The notes beneath the pieces are model-generated. The model saw only the letters and a program-made list of their open reading frames with translations. It was not told the origin of the DNA and made no database searches. The translations under genes and the position numbers were made by a program. 64,000 nucleotides of DNA from an uncultured Collinsella sp. (lineage in GTDB: Bacteria > Actinomycetota > Coriobacteriia > Coriobacteriales > Coriobacteriaceae). Numbering within the stretch: position 1 is the first letter of the stretch; each line of letters starts with the position of its first letter. Below, piece after piece: positions 23,363 to 32,368 of this stretch. Where the stretch lies: positions 1 through 64,000 of the forward strand of contig UQHW01000001.1 of the NCBI GenBank assembly GCA_900540935.1. Direction: 5' to 3'.

Positions 23363-26104
23363 TCACTCGTCGAGCAGGAGGTCCGAGGAGCCGAGGCGCT
23401 CTTCTCGCGCCGGGGCGGCGCTCACGCTTATGTAGTCGAAGACATATGCGATCTCGCTTACGGGAACCTCTACGCGATAGCGCGTCGAGATGCTCGAGAA
23501 GCTCTGCCTGAAGGACTCGATGAAATCGGCGCGTTCCTCCTCGAAGCGGTCCTGGCCAACGTAGGTCTCAATGGGGTTTCTGGTAACAAGGCGCTCGACG
23601 AGACAGCAGAGGTGAACGTAGAGCCCAATGATGGCGTTGCTGCCGATCTTCTCGCCTGTCCTGCGCTGAAGCTCGTGCACGGCGCTCTCGATCTCATGGA
23701 ATAGCCGCTCCGGGTCGAGGATGGTGATGGAGCGGATGACGTTCTGCAGCGTCATGTTCGAGAGCAGCTTCTCGTGGAAAGAAGAGAGCTCGGAAGCGTC
23801 AAGCCACCTGCCGAACACGGCATCAACCTTAGAGGCGGACGCCGTCGACATGATGTCCTCGAGGGCGACGAAGGGGACGGAGGCGACCCCGGGGTCTCCC
23901 GTGCCGATGACGGCGCAGACGCGGTGCTCGGAGAAAACGGCGTCGTTCGACCCGTTCGCGACGAGCTGCTTGAAGGGCCTCGTGAGCAGGCGCGCGCCTA
24001 TGGTGCGCGGGAGGCTCTGCGAGACGAGCTGGCGTATCCTCTCCGCGGCGTCGACCCCGGACTCGGAGCAGAAGACGATGGCGTCCTCACGGTTGACGCG
24101 CTCGATCACCTTGCAGTGCGTCACGCACGCGGCGGTCGCATCGCCAAGAACCTCGGCGATGGACTTGCCGCCGAGCAGCCCGACCCCGATCTCGAGCGCA
24201 AGACCGGTAGAGACGTTGTTCACCACGCCGATAGTGGAGTCGGTAACGTTCTCGAGGGCCTTATAGGCCTCCTCCAAGGAGCCCATGTCGACGAGGAACA
24301 CGACCCCGGTACAGTAGGAATGGCGGTCGACGAGGCGCTGGAGCGGACCGACGATGTCCTTCAGCTGCTGGTCGTAGGGCATGTCGACAGCCTCGTACAC
24401 ATGCATGCCGAGCATACGGTTCGCCGCGTCGGCGATGCTCGTCGCCGTTGAGTAGCCGTGGGACAAGATGACGCAGAGCGTCCGAAGGGCCTTCGCATCG
24501 CGAGACTCCGATGCGACGCACAGCGTCAGAAGCGTCTTCGTGAAGTGATCGAGCGAGATTCCCAGCGCCCCTTCCACGTCTGCGGCGACCTGATCGGAGA
24601 CACTCGAGGCAAACGGCAATTCGGAGGTCACGGCACCGAGGAGATGGGAGATTTGCTCCGCACAGGCAGACTTTCGCTTAGCCAGGCCGATACCCGGCCA
24701 CAACTGCAGGCAAATCTCCTGGGCCAGTAGAAAAGCGACCTTCCTCGAAAGCTCGATGCCATAAGAAGAGCCTGCGTCGGCAAGGACCGCGCCCACGACG
24801 CGCTCGAAGGCGCGCGACCTCGAGGAGGCGACGCCGTGGTCGAAGATCAAGTGATCCTCAACGCCGCGCACAGCGGAGACAGCTTGCGAGACAAGCTCGG
24901 AGACAGAGAGCTCCCCGGCGCAGAATCGCTCATCGAGGGAGCACAGGGCATCGAGCGCCTGCTCGACCGGCCCTGTGCTCTCGGCGGCATCCAGAGACGC
25001 GTCGATCAGAACGCCATCGTCGGGCTGTTGATCGATCTGCGCGAAGGAGAGGAGCCCGCTGGGAAGAAGATACGGGCGAACGACGACGTAGTCGCCCTCG
25101 CGATTGAGGAACGCTTTGGCACAGCAGTTCGTCACGCAGGCGCGCAAGCCGGCGATGTTATCGGAAAAGTCCGCGTTCACGAGGCAACGGTATGCGCCGC
25201 GGCTGATCTTCACATCAGAACCGATTCGGCACCCCTCGCTGCGCAGGAAGCTCAAGATGAGATCCTCGCGCTCCTCGGGGGTCCGCTCCTTGAGTGAGGG
25301 GACGCGGGCACAGATGGGCATTTTGCTGTAGGCCGAGGAAACCTTCAGGTCATCGGCGGAAAGCGTCGTCGAAAGAACGAGGCGAGCGCGCGGCGCATCC
25401 TGGGAGGCATCGAGCCCGAGGGCCGTCGCAAGGCAGTGCTCCATCGCAGAGGGAGAGAGTGCCTCGATGCCGTTGACAAAGACCACACCCCCGCGCGCTT
25501 TCGCAATCGACTCGTCAAGAAGCCCGTTGAACGAGGCGGCGTCCGGGACCCCGGCGCAGTCGATGCGCACATAGGAGGAGTCGCGGGACAGCAAGCCCTG
25601 GTTCTTGCCGTACTCGTACACAAGGCGAGAAAGGAAAGACTTACCGACACCCACGCCGCCGCTCAAGAGGATGGGCAGGCCAAACGGAGGGTACTGAACC
25701 GCAGCCTTGCACTGCTCGACAACGGAGCTGAGGCTCATGTCGAAGCCCACGGCACGCGCGAAGTCGCGGTGATCGGCGATTCCCGTCGCCTGGATGAGGT
25801 CGGCGAGCGAGGCGTACTCGCTTGCAGAGAGCTTTACCTGAAAACGCTTCTGGAACGCGCGGCGATGAAAATAACGGACAGGCCTGCCCGCCACCTTAAC
25901 CACAAGACCGGCGCGAACAAGGTCGTTGAGGTACTGGCTCGCCAGGCTCCTGGAGATGATGAGCGTCTCGGCGATGTCGGAGGTGGACAGACGGGCAAGG
26001 TCGTCGAGCGAGACGGCAGAGGTGAGGGCCTCGAGATGCTCGAGAATCCTGTCCCTCATGTCGACGGGTTTCTTTGCCAAGCTGTCCTGTGTGGTCTTGT
26101 CCAT
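23363..26104 (-). CDS. levR: LevR-like PRD regulator with degenerate AAA+ domain
   Basis: The 913-residue protein follows the LevR plan. It has an N-terminal winged HTH (about 15-85), an AAA+ region with intact Walker A GGVGVGKS (149-156), a PRD, an EIIA-mannose-like domain with the phosphorylatable His in CVILSHGYSTATS, and a C-terminal PRD (GLYVHLCCLVERL). Two parts needed by sigma-54 activators are missing. The GAFTGA loop is absent (only about 25 residues separate RIDCAG from the Walker B region) and Walker B reads VVFVNGIEAL in place of hhhhDE. It probably controls the downstream PTS operon by PTS phosphorylation but not as a classical sigma-54 activator. A TATACT -10-like box lies at 26129-26134. 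Confidence 0.88.
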   Translation of the reverse strand: MDKTTQDSLAKKPVDMRDRILEHLEALTSAVSLDDLARLSTSDIAETLIISRSLASQYLNDLVRAGLVVKVAGRPVRYFHRRAFQKRFQVKLSASEYASLADLIQATGIADHRDFARAVGFDMSLSSVVEQCKAAVQYPPFGLPILLSGGVGVGKSFLSRLVYEYGKNQGLLSRDSSYVRIDCAGVPDAASFNGLLDESIAKARGGVVFVNGIEALSPSAMEHCLATALGLDASQDAPRARLVLSTTLSADDLKVSSAYSKMPICARVPSLKERTPEEREDLILSFLRSEGCRIGSDVKISRGAYRCLVNADFSDNIAGLRACVTNCCAKAFLNREGDYVVVRPYLLPSGLLSFAQIDQQPDDGVLIDASLDAAESTGPVEQALDALCSLDERFCAGELSVSELVSQAVSAVRGVEDHLIFDHGVASSRSRAFERVVGAVLADAGSSYGIELSRKVAFLLAQEICLQLWPGIGLAKRKSACAEQISHLLGAVTSELPFASSVSDQVAADVEGALGISLDHFTKTLLTLCVASESRDAKALRTLCVILSHGYSTATSIADAANRMLGMHVYEAVDMPYDQQLKDIVGPLQRLVDRHSYCTGVVFLVDMGSLEEAYKALENVTDSTIGVVNNVSTGLALEIGVGLLGGKSIAEVLGDATAACVTHCKVIERVNREDAIVFCSESGVDAAERIRQLVSQSLPRTIGARLLTRPFKQLVANGSNDAVFSEHRVCAVIGTGDPGVASVPFVALEDIMSTASASKVDAVFGRWLDASELSSFHEKLLSNMTLQNVIRSITILDPERLFHEIESAVHELQRRTGEKIGSNAIIGLYVHLCCLVERLVTRNPIETYVGQDRFEEERADFIESFRQSFSSISTRYRVEVPVSEIAYVFDYISVSAAPAREERLGSSDLLLDE

Positions 26105-26277
26105 GACTTCTTACCTCCTCGTACAAGGAGTATAAGGGGAGAACAGAGAACGGAAGGGGGCGCGTGGGGGAATCAACAGCTCCGAGGAAAAGTCCACCAC
26201 TTGAGGGGCAGAAAACAACGGCCATTGAACATTCAGGGCCGACGCTCAACACTTCGGCTCGACACTTCGCTTTGGAA

Positions 26278-26330
26278 AGGGCCCGGCGCGCCGGGGTCCC
26301 AACATAAAGAAGGGCCCCGGCGCGCAGGGC
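26278..26330 (-). terminator. GC-rich hairpin downstream of the mtnN remnant
   Basis: GGGCCCGGCGCGCCGGGGTCCC and the imperfect complement GGGCCCCGGCGCGCAGGGCC form a long stem with an 11-nt loop immediately after the mtnN fragment. The T-run is weak on the minus strand (TTTCC). Confidence 0.55.
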
Positions 26331-26663
26331 CTAAAGCTTAACCATGCGCGCGGCGATGCGGGCGCAGTCGCAGGCGGCCTTCTTCTCGAAGGTGTTGTAG
26401 TCGACGACCCGGCCCTCGGCGCAGGGCTTGTCGCTGATGGCGCGCACGACGACGAGGGGCACGCCGTTGAGATAAGCGGCCTGCGCGATGGTGCAGCCCT
26501 CCATCTCGCAGCACAGGTCGCCGAAGGTCGCGAGGATTCGCTCCTTCTGTTCCGCGGGCGAGACGAACTGGTCGCCGGAGACGACGCGGCCCTTGAGGAC
26601 CTTAATGTCGGGGGCGACGGCGGCCGCGGCGGCGCACGCCGCCAGCAAGGGCCGGAACGGATC
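26331..26663 (-). pseudogene. mtnN: mtnN (MTA/SAH nucleosidase) C-terminal remnant
   Basis: About 110 residues match the C-terminal half of 5'-methylthioadenosine/S-adenosylhomocysteine nucleosidase: VVSGDQFVSPAEQKERI, the substrate-site EMEGCTIAQAAYLNGVPLV and the catalytic-Asp segment VRAISDKP. Homology begins abruptly near 26663 at the junction with an IS3-type sequence. The N-terminal half does not reappear beyond the IS remnant. The open frame continues into the IS sequence but encodes nothing meaningful there. Confidence 0.85.
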
Positions 26664-27113
26664 GCGCAAGATCAAGGCGTCGCCCGGTAGGTCGGGCGTT
26701 ACCGTCAGCCGGCGCCGCGTCTGCCGCATCATGAGGGAGAACGGCCTGGCCGGCGCATACGGCAGGAAGAGGTTCAAGGTGCACCCCGGGGCGGTCAACG
26801 AGGCCGACGTGTCGAACGTCGTCGCGCGCGGCTTCGGCGGCAGGGCGCCGTGCACCCATATATGCAGCGACTTGGCCTGCGTGCGCGTCGGGGCGTCGTG
26901 GAACTACGTCTGCCTGCTCGTCGACCTCTGCAACGGGGAGATCGTCGGCCACTCCGAAGGACCGAGGAGGGACGCGCGAGCTCCGAGCCAAGCTCTTGGA
27001 TTACGTGCACTGGTACAACAACTTCAGGATCCACTCAACGCTGGGCTACATGTCGCCGGTCGAGTTCAGGGAGGCGGGGCCGTCCCTCCCGGAATCGTCC
27101 AAATAAGTGTTGC
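26662..27113 (+). mobile_element. IS3-family transposase remnant
   Basis: One frame gives SRRRVCRIMRENGLAGAYG, NEADVSNVVARGF, THICSDLACVRVGAS and YVCLLVDLCNGEIVGHS, the central DDE-type integrase core of IS3 orfB. After GPRRD the frame changes and continues as LDYVHWYNNFRIHSTLGYM and SPVEFREAG to a TAA near 27106. The N-terminus, orfA and an internal segment are missing, so it is inactive. Its left edge coincides with the breakpoint in mtnN. Confidence 0.85.
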
Positions 27114-27812
27114 CAATCCATAGCCAATCCAGCCATCATCTTCGCGAAGGCGGACGTCAGGAAAAGCTCGGCTTGAGCTCGGTCGGACGCGGTCTGTGGG
27201 GCATCATTCAGGCTCAGGGGGTCTCCTTGTCTTCTTCGGTCGCAACCTGAATGATAGGGACGGCCCCTTCTCTCTTTCCCCTTCGTTTTCGACGCGTCAC
27301 CCTCTCGGCGGGCTTAAGGCCCGCGCTCGCGGGTGCAGGGGCTACGCCCAAACCCCAAAAACGTAACGCCGTGCTCGAAGCGTTTCCGGACGTCAGCGTA
27401 ATCTCAAATCCCGTTCGTCAACTCATGGGCAAGCCACCTGAGACTACTCATTTCTCCTACTGGCAATGAAGACCTGCGACCTGCAGTTTTGCAAACTGCT
27501 TGAAAGCCACCTGCATTGATTCACTTCCTATTGCAGCTGGCGGCTTGCACGCGAAAAGGCATTTAAGTTTCAAAACGGGCGTTTTCGGCGCTATCGAGCC
27601 TCCAAAGGCATCCCGCCGCGCCCTTTGGGACAAAAACAAAAACTCAAAGCCCTGAGTTCGAAAATAGTTTTTGGAGTTGTCCCGACTTTTGTCCCCGAAG
27701 CCGACGAAACGCGACAGGGTGTCACCTGGCGGCACTCGATTCGAGACGGCACCGAAAACTGGATGCAACCGGAATGACAGGACGGCAGAACCGAAGCCAT
27801 CGAGTGGGGATA
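27114..27812. other. About 700 bp without a recognisable gene
   Basis: A 10-bp inverted repeat ATCATTCAGG / CCTGAATGAT (27203-27212, 27246-27255) is present. On the minus strand an open frame runs 27457-27855 (132 codons, including KSRDNSKNYFRTQGFEFLFL), but it crosses the rplX terminator, lacks a ribosome-binding site and matches no family I know. I treat the stretch as decayed or repeat-derived DNA. Confidence 0.4.
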
Positions 27813-27847
27813 GAAAAAGGCCCGGGTGCCGTGGCATCCGGGCCTTT
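27813..27847 (-). terminator. Terminator of the S10-spc ribosomal operon after rplX
   Basis: AAAGGCCCGGATGCC / GGCACCCGGGCCTTT with a 2-nt loop is followed on the minus strand by TTTTTC. It stands 27 bp after the rplX stop and marks the end of the ribosomal transcript. Confidence 0.85.
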
Positions 27848-27873
27848 GCTAGCAACTTGGTGTTGCGGGCAGC

Positions 27874-28179
27874 TTAGAACTTGTGGCCGCACTTCTTGCA
27901 GACGCGCAGCTTGTTCTTGCCGTCCTTCTCGTGACCGACGCGGGTAACCTTACCGCACTCGGGGCAAACGAGATTGACGTTGGAGGCGTCGATGGGAGCC
28001 TCCTGCGAAACGATGCCGCCCTGCTGGTTGGCAGCGTTGGGCTTGACGGCCTTCTTGACGACCGAAACGCCCTCGACAACGACCTTGTTCTCGGCGGGGA
28101 GAGCACGCAGGACAACGCCCTGCTTGCCGCGATCCTTACCAGAGAGAACCTGGACCTTATCGCCCTTCTTGATATACAT
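27874..28179 (-). CDS. rplX: 50S ribosomal protein L24
   Basis: The 101-residue L24 contains the KOW motif near the N-terminus ([18 protein letters not shown]) and the downstream NxxxP-type basic region. The C-terminus has Cys72, Cys75, Cys94 and Cys97 (CPEC, CKKCG), a possible zinc ribbon found in many bacterial L24 proteins. It is an assembly initiator on 23S rRNA. It is the last gene of the cluster; rplE and the rest of the spc operon do not follow. Confidence 0.97.
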   Translation of the reverse strand: MYIKKGDKVQVLSGKDRGKQGVVLRALPAENKVVVEGVSVVKKAVKPNAANQQGGIVSQEAPIDASNVNLVCPECGKVTRVGHEKDGKNKLRVCKKCGHKF

Positions 28180-28192
28180 ATATCTCCCCTAA

Positions 28193-28561
28193 CTACAGGG
28201 TCTCGGGAGCGAGCGAGACGATCTTCATGTACTTCTTGTCACGAAGCTCGCGAGCGACAGGCCCGAAGATACGGGTGCCGACGGGCGAACCATCGTTGTT
28301 GATGACAACGCAGGCGTTCTCATCAAAGCGAATGTAGGAGCCATCCTTGCGGCGGATCTCCTTAACGGTGCGAACGACGACGCAACGGACAACGTCCTTC
28401 TTCTTGACGTTGGCGCCAGGGGTAGCCTCCTGGACAGCACCGATGAACACATCGCCGATGCCTGCATAACGACGCTTGGAACCGCCAAGCACCTTGATGC
28501 AGCGAATCTTGCGAGCGCCGGAGTTGTCGGCGACGTTCAGCATGGTTTGCATCTGAATCAT
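28193..28561 (-). CDS. rplN: 50S ribosomal protein L14
   Basis: The 122-residue L14 starts [19 protein letters not shown] and is full length, with the conserved [16 protein letters not shown] and [13 protein letters not shown] (IFGPVAREL) segments. It binds 23S rRNA near the factor-binding centre. It is preceded by a 118-bp gap containing a nested RNA structure, the place where the spc operon begins in many bacteria. Confidence 0.97.
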   Translation of the reverse strand: MIQMQTMLNVADNSGARKIRCIKVLGGSKRRYAGIGDVFIGAVQEATPGANVKKKDVVRCVVVRTVKEIRRKDGSYIRFDENACVVINNDGSPVGTRIFGPVARELRDKKYMKIVSLAPETL

Positions 28562-28586
28562 GGTAGATGTTCCTCCGAACTAAGAA

Positions 28587-28652
28587 CCGAAGAGAGGTGC
28601 GCAGCCTTTATACAGCCTGTGGTATGCAAGCCAGGCATACGCACATCTTCGG
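28587..28652 (-). promoter_or_regulatory. Structured leader between rpsQ and rplN
   Basis: On the minus strand three nested pairings are visible: CCGAAGA with TCTTCGG (outer), GTGCG with CGCAC, and GTATGC with GCATAC (inner hairpin). The 66-nt element lies 26 nt upstream of the rplN start codon, a likely r-protein binding or leader structure. Confidence 0.5.
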
Positions 28653-28679
28653 AAACGTACAAGTCGTAAGAGCGACTGC

Positions 28680-28940
28680 TTATTTAGCGCGCTCGACGAC
28701 CTCGATGAGGCGCCAACGCTTCATCTTGGACATAGGACGGGTCTCCATAACGCGGACGGTGTCGCCCACGCCAGCCGTGCACTCCTCGTCGTGAGCGTGC
28801 AGCTTCTTGGAGCTGGTCATCATCTTGCCGTACTTGGGGTGACGCTTGCGCTCGGTGATGGTGACAACAATGGTCTTGGCACCGGAGACGGAGGTAACGA
28901 CACCCGTACGGACCTTACGCGAGTTACGCGAATCAGTCAT
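28680..28940 (-). CDS. rpsQ: 30S ribosomal protein S17
   Basis: The 86-residue S17 is full length, with the OB-fold segments RTGVVTSVSGAKTIVVTI, RHPKYGKMM and the conserved GDTVRVMETRPMSKMKRW. It binds 16S rRNA early in assembly. It ends in front of the structured gap before rplN. Confidence 0.97.
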   Translation of the reverse strand: MTDSRNSRKVRTGVVTSVSGAKTIVVTITERKRHPKYGKMMTSSKKLHAHDEECTAGVGDTVRVMETRPMSKMKRWRLIEVVERAK

Positions 28941-28956
28941 GTTCTCTCCTTAGGTC

Positions 28957-29172
28957 CTACTCGGCGACAGCGGACTTCTCCGCTGCGATCTCGCGGGCGC
29001 GCTGCTCCGTGAGGACGCGAGCGATGTCCTTCTTCACGGTGTTGACGCGAGCGGTGTTGTCCAGCTGGCTGGTGGCCATCTGGAAACGAAGGTTAAAGAG
29101 CTCGGCGCGCATTTCCTTCAGCTTCTCAACGAGCTGAGCGTCCGAGAGCTCACGAATCTCTGCGGGCTTCAT
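28957..29172 (-). CDS. rpmC: 50S ribosomal protein L29
   Basis: The 71-residue L29 is a two-helix protein with the conserved ELREMRAELFNLRFQMAT-type core (LKEMRAELFNLRFQMATSQL) and KKDIARVLT. It lies at the polypeptide exit tunnel. Its ATG overlaps the last base of the rplP stop codon, indicating coupling. Confidence 0.97.
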   Translation of the reverse strand: MKPAEIRELSDAQLVEKLKEMRAELFNLRFQMATSQLDNTARVNTVKKDIARVLTEQRAREIAAEKSAVAE

Positions 29173-29675
29173 TAGTTCTCCTCCTTGGCGGCGGCGGCGT
29201 CCTCAGCAGCCCACTTGGCCTCGAGAGCGGCCTCCTCAGCCATCTCCTTCTCGATGCGCTGCTCAGCGTTCTTGGCAGCAACAATCTTGGTCTTGATGGG
29301 GAGCTTGTGCTGCGCAAGACGCAGAGCCTCGCGAGCGACCTCCTCGGGAACACCCTTGACCTCGAACATGATGCGGCCGGGCTTGACGACGGCCACCCAC
29401 TCCTCGGGGTTACCCTTACCAGAACCCATGCGAGTCTCGGCAGGCTTCTTGGTGATGGGCTTATCGGGGAAGATCGTGATGTAGACACGACCGCCACGCT
29501 TCATGTAGCGGGTCATGGCAATACGAGCGGCCTCGATCTGACGGTTGGTGATCCAATGGGCCTCGAGAGCCTGGATACCAAACTCGCCGAAATGCAGCTC
29601 GGTATTACCCTTGGCCTGGCCCTTCATGGAGCCACGCTGCACCTTGCGGTGAAGAATACGCTTAGGGGCAAGCAC
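29172..29675 (-). CDS. rplP: 50S ribosomal protein L16 with Ala/Glu-rich C-terminal extension
   Basis: The start is GTG at 29675, overlapping the rpsC stop by one base. The first 137 or so residues are standard L16 ([55 protein letters not shown]). Total length is 167, and residues about 140-167 form a charged Ala/Glu helix-like tail not found in most L16 proteins. L16 lies at the tRNA acceptor-arm binding region of the large subunit. Confidence 0.96.
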   Translation of the reverse strand: MLAPKRILHRKVQRGSMKGQAKGNTELHFGEFGIQALEAHWITNRQIEAARIAMTRYMKRGGRVYITIFPDKPITKKPAETRMGSGKGNPEEWVAVVKPGRIMFEVKGVPEEVAREALRLAQHKLPIKTKIVAAKNAEQRIEKEMAEEAALEAKWAAEDAAAAKEEN

Positions 29676-30385
29676 TACTGACCCCTCCTCTCGGAGTTAC
29701 GACGACGAGGACGGGAAGAGCCCTCGAGTGCAGGGTTGGGAACAGGCTGGCCCGGGAGCTTCTCGCCCAGGTAGATCCAGACCTTCACGCCGCAAGCGCC
29801 CATGGTGGTGCTGGCGACAGCCGTGCCGTAGTCGATCTTGGCACGGAGGGTGTGCAGAGGCACGCGACCCTCGCGGTACCACTCACGACGGCCCATCTCG
29901 GCACCGCCGAGACGACCGGAGCACTGGATACGGATGCCCTTAGCGCCGGCCTTGCGGGCAGACTGGACAGCCTTGCGCATAGCGCGACGGAAGGCAACGC
30001 GGCCCTCGAGCTGCTCGGCGATAGACTGAGCAACGAGGTTGGCGTCGAGCTCGGGGCGCTTGATCTCGACAACGTCGACGGAGAGCTGGCCCTTGGAGAC
30101 GCCAGCGACCTTCTCGAGCTCGGTGCGGAGGGTATCGATCTCGGCACCCTTCTTACCGATGACAACGCCGGGGCGAGCGGTGAGGATGATGACCTTCACC
30201 TTGTCGCCAGCGCGCTCGATCTCGACGCGGGAGACAGCTGCGCGGGAAAGACGCTTCTCGAGGTACTTGCGGATCTCGAGATCGTTACCGAGGGTCTTAG
30301 CGTAATCCTTCTCTGCGAACCAGCGGGAGCGCCAGTTCTCGGTGATGCCAAGACGGAAGCCGGTGGGGTAGACTTTCTGACCCAT
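29675..30385 (-). CDS. rpsC: 30S ribosomal protein S3
   Basis: The 236-residue S3 starts [13 protein letters not shown] and has the KH domain with [13 protein letters not shown] plus the C-terminal domain with [16 protein letters not shown] and the [15 protein letters not shown] segment. The extreme C-terminus is arginine-rich ([14 protein letters not shown]). It sits at the mRNA entry tunnel. Confidence 0.97.
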   Translation of the reverse strand: MGQKVYPTGFRLGITENWRSRWFAEKDYAKTLGNDLEIRKYLEKRLSRAAVSRVEIERAGDKVKVIILTARPGVVIGKKGAEIDTLRTELEKVAGVSKGQLSVDVVEIKRPELDANLVAQSIAEQLEGRVAFRRAMRKAVQSARKAGAKGIRIQCSGRLGGAEMGRREWYREGRVPLHTLRAKIDYGTAVASTTMGACGVKVWIYLGEKLPGQPVPNPALEGSSRPRRRNSERRGQ

Positions 30386-30391
30386 ACAGCT

Positions 30392-30763
30392 TTACGCCTC
30401 CTTTCGAGGAGCAACGACGACGGTGATGTGGGAAGTACGCTTCAGAATGCGAGAAGCGGAACCCTTGGCGCGGGGACGGATGCGCTTAAGCGTCGGACCC
30501 TCGTCAACATAGGCAGCGGCGACAACCAGGTTGTCGGCACGCAGACCGTTGTTGTTCTCGGCGTTCGCAACGGCGGAACGGAGAACCTTCTCGACATCCA
30601 CGGCGACGGCGCGGTCGCAAAAGTGGAGGATGTCGAAGGCCTGAGCGACAGGCTTGCGGCGGATCAGATCGACCACCAGGCGGGCCTTGCTGGGGGAAAC
30701 ACGCACGTACTTAGCGACGGCGCGAACCTCGGTGGCCTCAGTTTCAATAGACTTAGTTGCCAT
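30392..30763 (-). CDS. rplV: 50S ribosomal protein L22
   Basis: The 123-residue L22 contains [18 protein letters not shown], the [15 protein letters not shown] region and the tunnel-loop sequence [20 protein letters not shown]. The macrolide-relevant loop shows no obvious deletion or duplication. It lines the exit tunnel. Confidence 0.97.
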   Translation of the reverse strand: MATKSIETEATEVRAVAKYVRVSPSKARLVVDLIRRKPVAQAFDILHFCDRAVAVDVEKVLRSAVANAENNNGLRADNLVVAAAYVDEGPTLKRIRPRAKGSASRILKRTSHITVVVAPRKEA

Positions 30764-30777
30764 TTACGGTTAACCCC

Positions 30778-31038
30778 CTATTTGGCCTTGTGGCCACGGA
30801 ACGTACGAGTCGGCGCGAACTCGCCGAGCTTGTGACCAACCATGGACTCGGTAACATACACGGGCACATGCTTGCGGCCGTCGTGGACGGCGATGGTGTG
30901 ACCAACCATCTCGGGGAAGATGGTGGACGCGCGGGACCAGGTCTTCACGACGTCCTTCTTGCCAGCCTCGTTCATCGCGGTGATACGCGAGAGAAGGCGA
31001 GTCTCCACGAACGGGCCCTTTTTGAGACTTCTGCTCAT
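30778..31038 (-). CDS. rpsS: 30S ribosomal protein S19
   Basis: The 86-residue S19 begins [16 protein letters not shown] and contains [19 protein letters not shown] and [14 protein letters not shown]. It is full length and binds 16S rRNA in the head of the small subunit together with S13. Confidence 0.97.
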   Translation of the reverse strand: MSRSLKKGPFVETRLLSRITAMNEAGKKDVVKTWSRASTIFPEMVGHTIAVHDGRKHVPVYVTESMVGHKLGEFAPTRTFRGHKAK

Positions 31039-31070
31039 AAGTGCTTTCTCCTAAAACTCGGTATCCGAAA

Positions 31071-31901
31071 TTACTTCTTACGGCGACGAATGATGTGCTG
31101 GTTCGAGACCTTCTTCTTCTTGCGCGTACGAAGGCCCTTCGTCGGCTTACCCCAGGGGGTAACGGAGGGACGACCAGAGGTGTGGTTCTTGCCCTCGCCA
31201 CCGCCGTGCGGGTGGTCGACAGGGTTCATGACGGTACCGCGGACGGTCGGGCGCACGTTCATGTGACGCTTACGGCCGGCCTTGCCGATGACGATGTTGG
31301 AGTGATCGGCGTTGCCGACCTCACCGACGGTGGCGCGGCAGGTAACGAGGATGCGGCGCATCTCGGAGGAAGGCATACGGACGATGGCGTACTTGCCCTC
31401 CTTACCCATCAGCTGGCAGGAGTTACCGGCGGAACGGGCGATAGCAGCGCCCTTGCCCGGCTGGAACTCGACGGCGTGGATGAGCGTACCGACGGGGATG
31501 TCGGCGAGGGGCAGAGCGTTGCCCGGCTTGATGTCGGCGTCAGAACCGGACATGATGGTCTGACCGACCTCGAGACCCTTGGGGGCCAGGATGTAGCGCT
31601 TCTCACCGTCAGCGTAGTGCAGCAGAGCGATGCGAGCGGAACGGTTCGGATCGTACTCGATCGTGGCAACCTTGGCGGGCACGCCGTCCTTGTTGCGCTT
31701 GAAGTCGATCACGCGATAACGACGCTTCACGCCGCCGCCCTGGTGGCGGGTGGTGATGCGGCCGTTGTTGTTACGACCGGCCTTCTTGGGCAGGGGCTCG
31801 AGAAGAGACTTCTCGGGCTTGGTGCAGGTGATCTCGGAGAAGTCGGAGATCGTCTGCCAACGCCTACCAGCGGAGGTCGGCTTAAGGTGCTTTACAGCCA
31901 T
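31071..31901 (-). CDS. rplB: 50S ribosomal protein L2
   Basis: The ATG at 31901 ([15 protein letters not shown]) follows GAAAGGGA, and the longer frame upstream is leader sequence. The 276-residue protein contains [33 protein letters not shown] and [15 protein letters not shown] with the conserved histidine near the peptidyl-transferase centre. It is preceded by a 179-bp gap with structured motifs, unusual inside the S10 operon. Confidence 0.97.
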   Translation of the reverse strand: MAVKHLKPTSAGRRWQTISDFSEITCTKPEKSLLEPLPKKAGRNNNGRITTRHQGGGVKRRYRVIDFKRNKDGVPAKVATIEYDPNRSARIALLHYADGEKRYILAPKGLEVGQTIMSGSDADIKPGNALPLADIPVGTLIHAVEFQPGKGAAIARSAGNSCQLMGKEGKYAIVRMPSSEMRRILVTCRATVGEVGNADHSNIVIGKAGRKRHMNVRPTVRGTVMNPVDHPHGGGEGKNHTSGRPSVTPWGKPTKGLRTRKKKKVSNQHIIRRRKK

Positions 31902-31981
31902 TACAATCCCTTTCAATAGGAATCCGTTAGCCATCGCAGACAGGGATTCGAGGTTCTGCCTCGGGTGCGATGACACCGGAC

Positions 31982-32007
31982 GTATACACGGTTCCGGGCG
32001 TGTCCAT
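31982..32007 (-). promoter_or_regulatory. Ribosomal-leader motif, copy upstream of rplB
   Basis: This 26-nt stretch matches the S10 leader at 33847-33872 at 23 positions. On the minus strand it reads ATGGACACGCCCGGAACCGT then GTATAC, with ACACG able to pair with CGTGT and an upstream CGTATA able to pair with TATACG. It probably forms a small RNA hairpin. Confidence 0.55.
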
Positions 32008-32026
32008 TTTATACGCCCAAAACCTT

Positions 32027-32062
32027 GAGCTCCCGCCTCCCCTATTTGGGAGGCATGAGCTC
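32027..32062 (-). promoter_or_regulatory. Hairpin in the rplW-rplB gap
   Basis: GAGCTC at both ends and GCCTCCC / GGGGAGGC inside form a stem with loop AAATA, just after rplW. There is no T-run, so attenuation or mRNA processing is more likely than termination. Confidence 0.5.
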
Positions 32063-32080
32063 ACTCAACAGCAGCGAGTC

Positions 32081-32368
32081 TTAGGCCTGGTTGCCAAAGA
32101 CCTCGATGGTGTCGCCCTCGGCCAGCGTGACGATGGCCTTCTTCCAAGAACGGGTCTTGCCGGCGACATAGCGCACGCGCTTGGTCTTGGGCTTGACCGT
32201 CAGGGTGTTCACGCGAACGACCTTGACGCCGAAGATCTCCTCGACAGCGTCCTTGATCTGATACTTGTTAGCATCCTTGGCGACCTCGAACGTGTACTTG
32301 TTCAGCTCCATGCCGGAGAAGGAACGCTCGGACACGATCGGACGGATGATGATCTCGTGGGCGGTCAT
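32081..32368 (-). CDS. rplW: 50S ribosomal protein L23
   Basis: The 95-residue L23 has the typical IIIRPIVSERSFSGME start, NKYTFEVAKDANKYQIKDAV and VRVNTLTVKPKTKRV. It docks signal recognition particle and trigger factor at the tunnel exit. Its ATG immediately follows the rplD stop codon. Confidence 0.97.
   Translation of the reverse strand: MTAHEIIIRPIVSERSFSGMELNKYTFEVAKDANKYQIKDAVEEIFGVKVVRVNTLTVKPKTKRVRYVAGKTRSWKKAIVTLAEGDTIEVFGNQA

Noticed and set aside
27457..27855. A 132-codon minus-strand frame between the IS3 remnant and rplX
   Set aside because: It crosses the rplX terminator, has no ribosome-binding site and no known family; mentioned only in the gap description.
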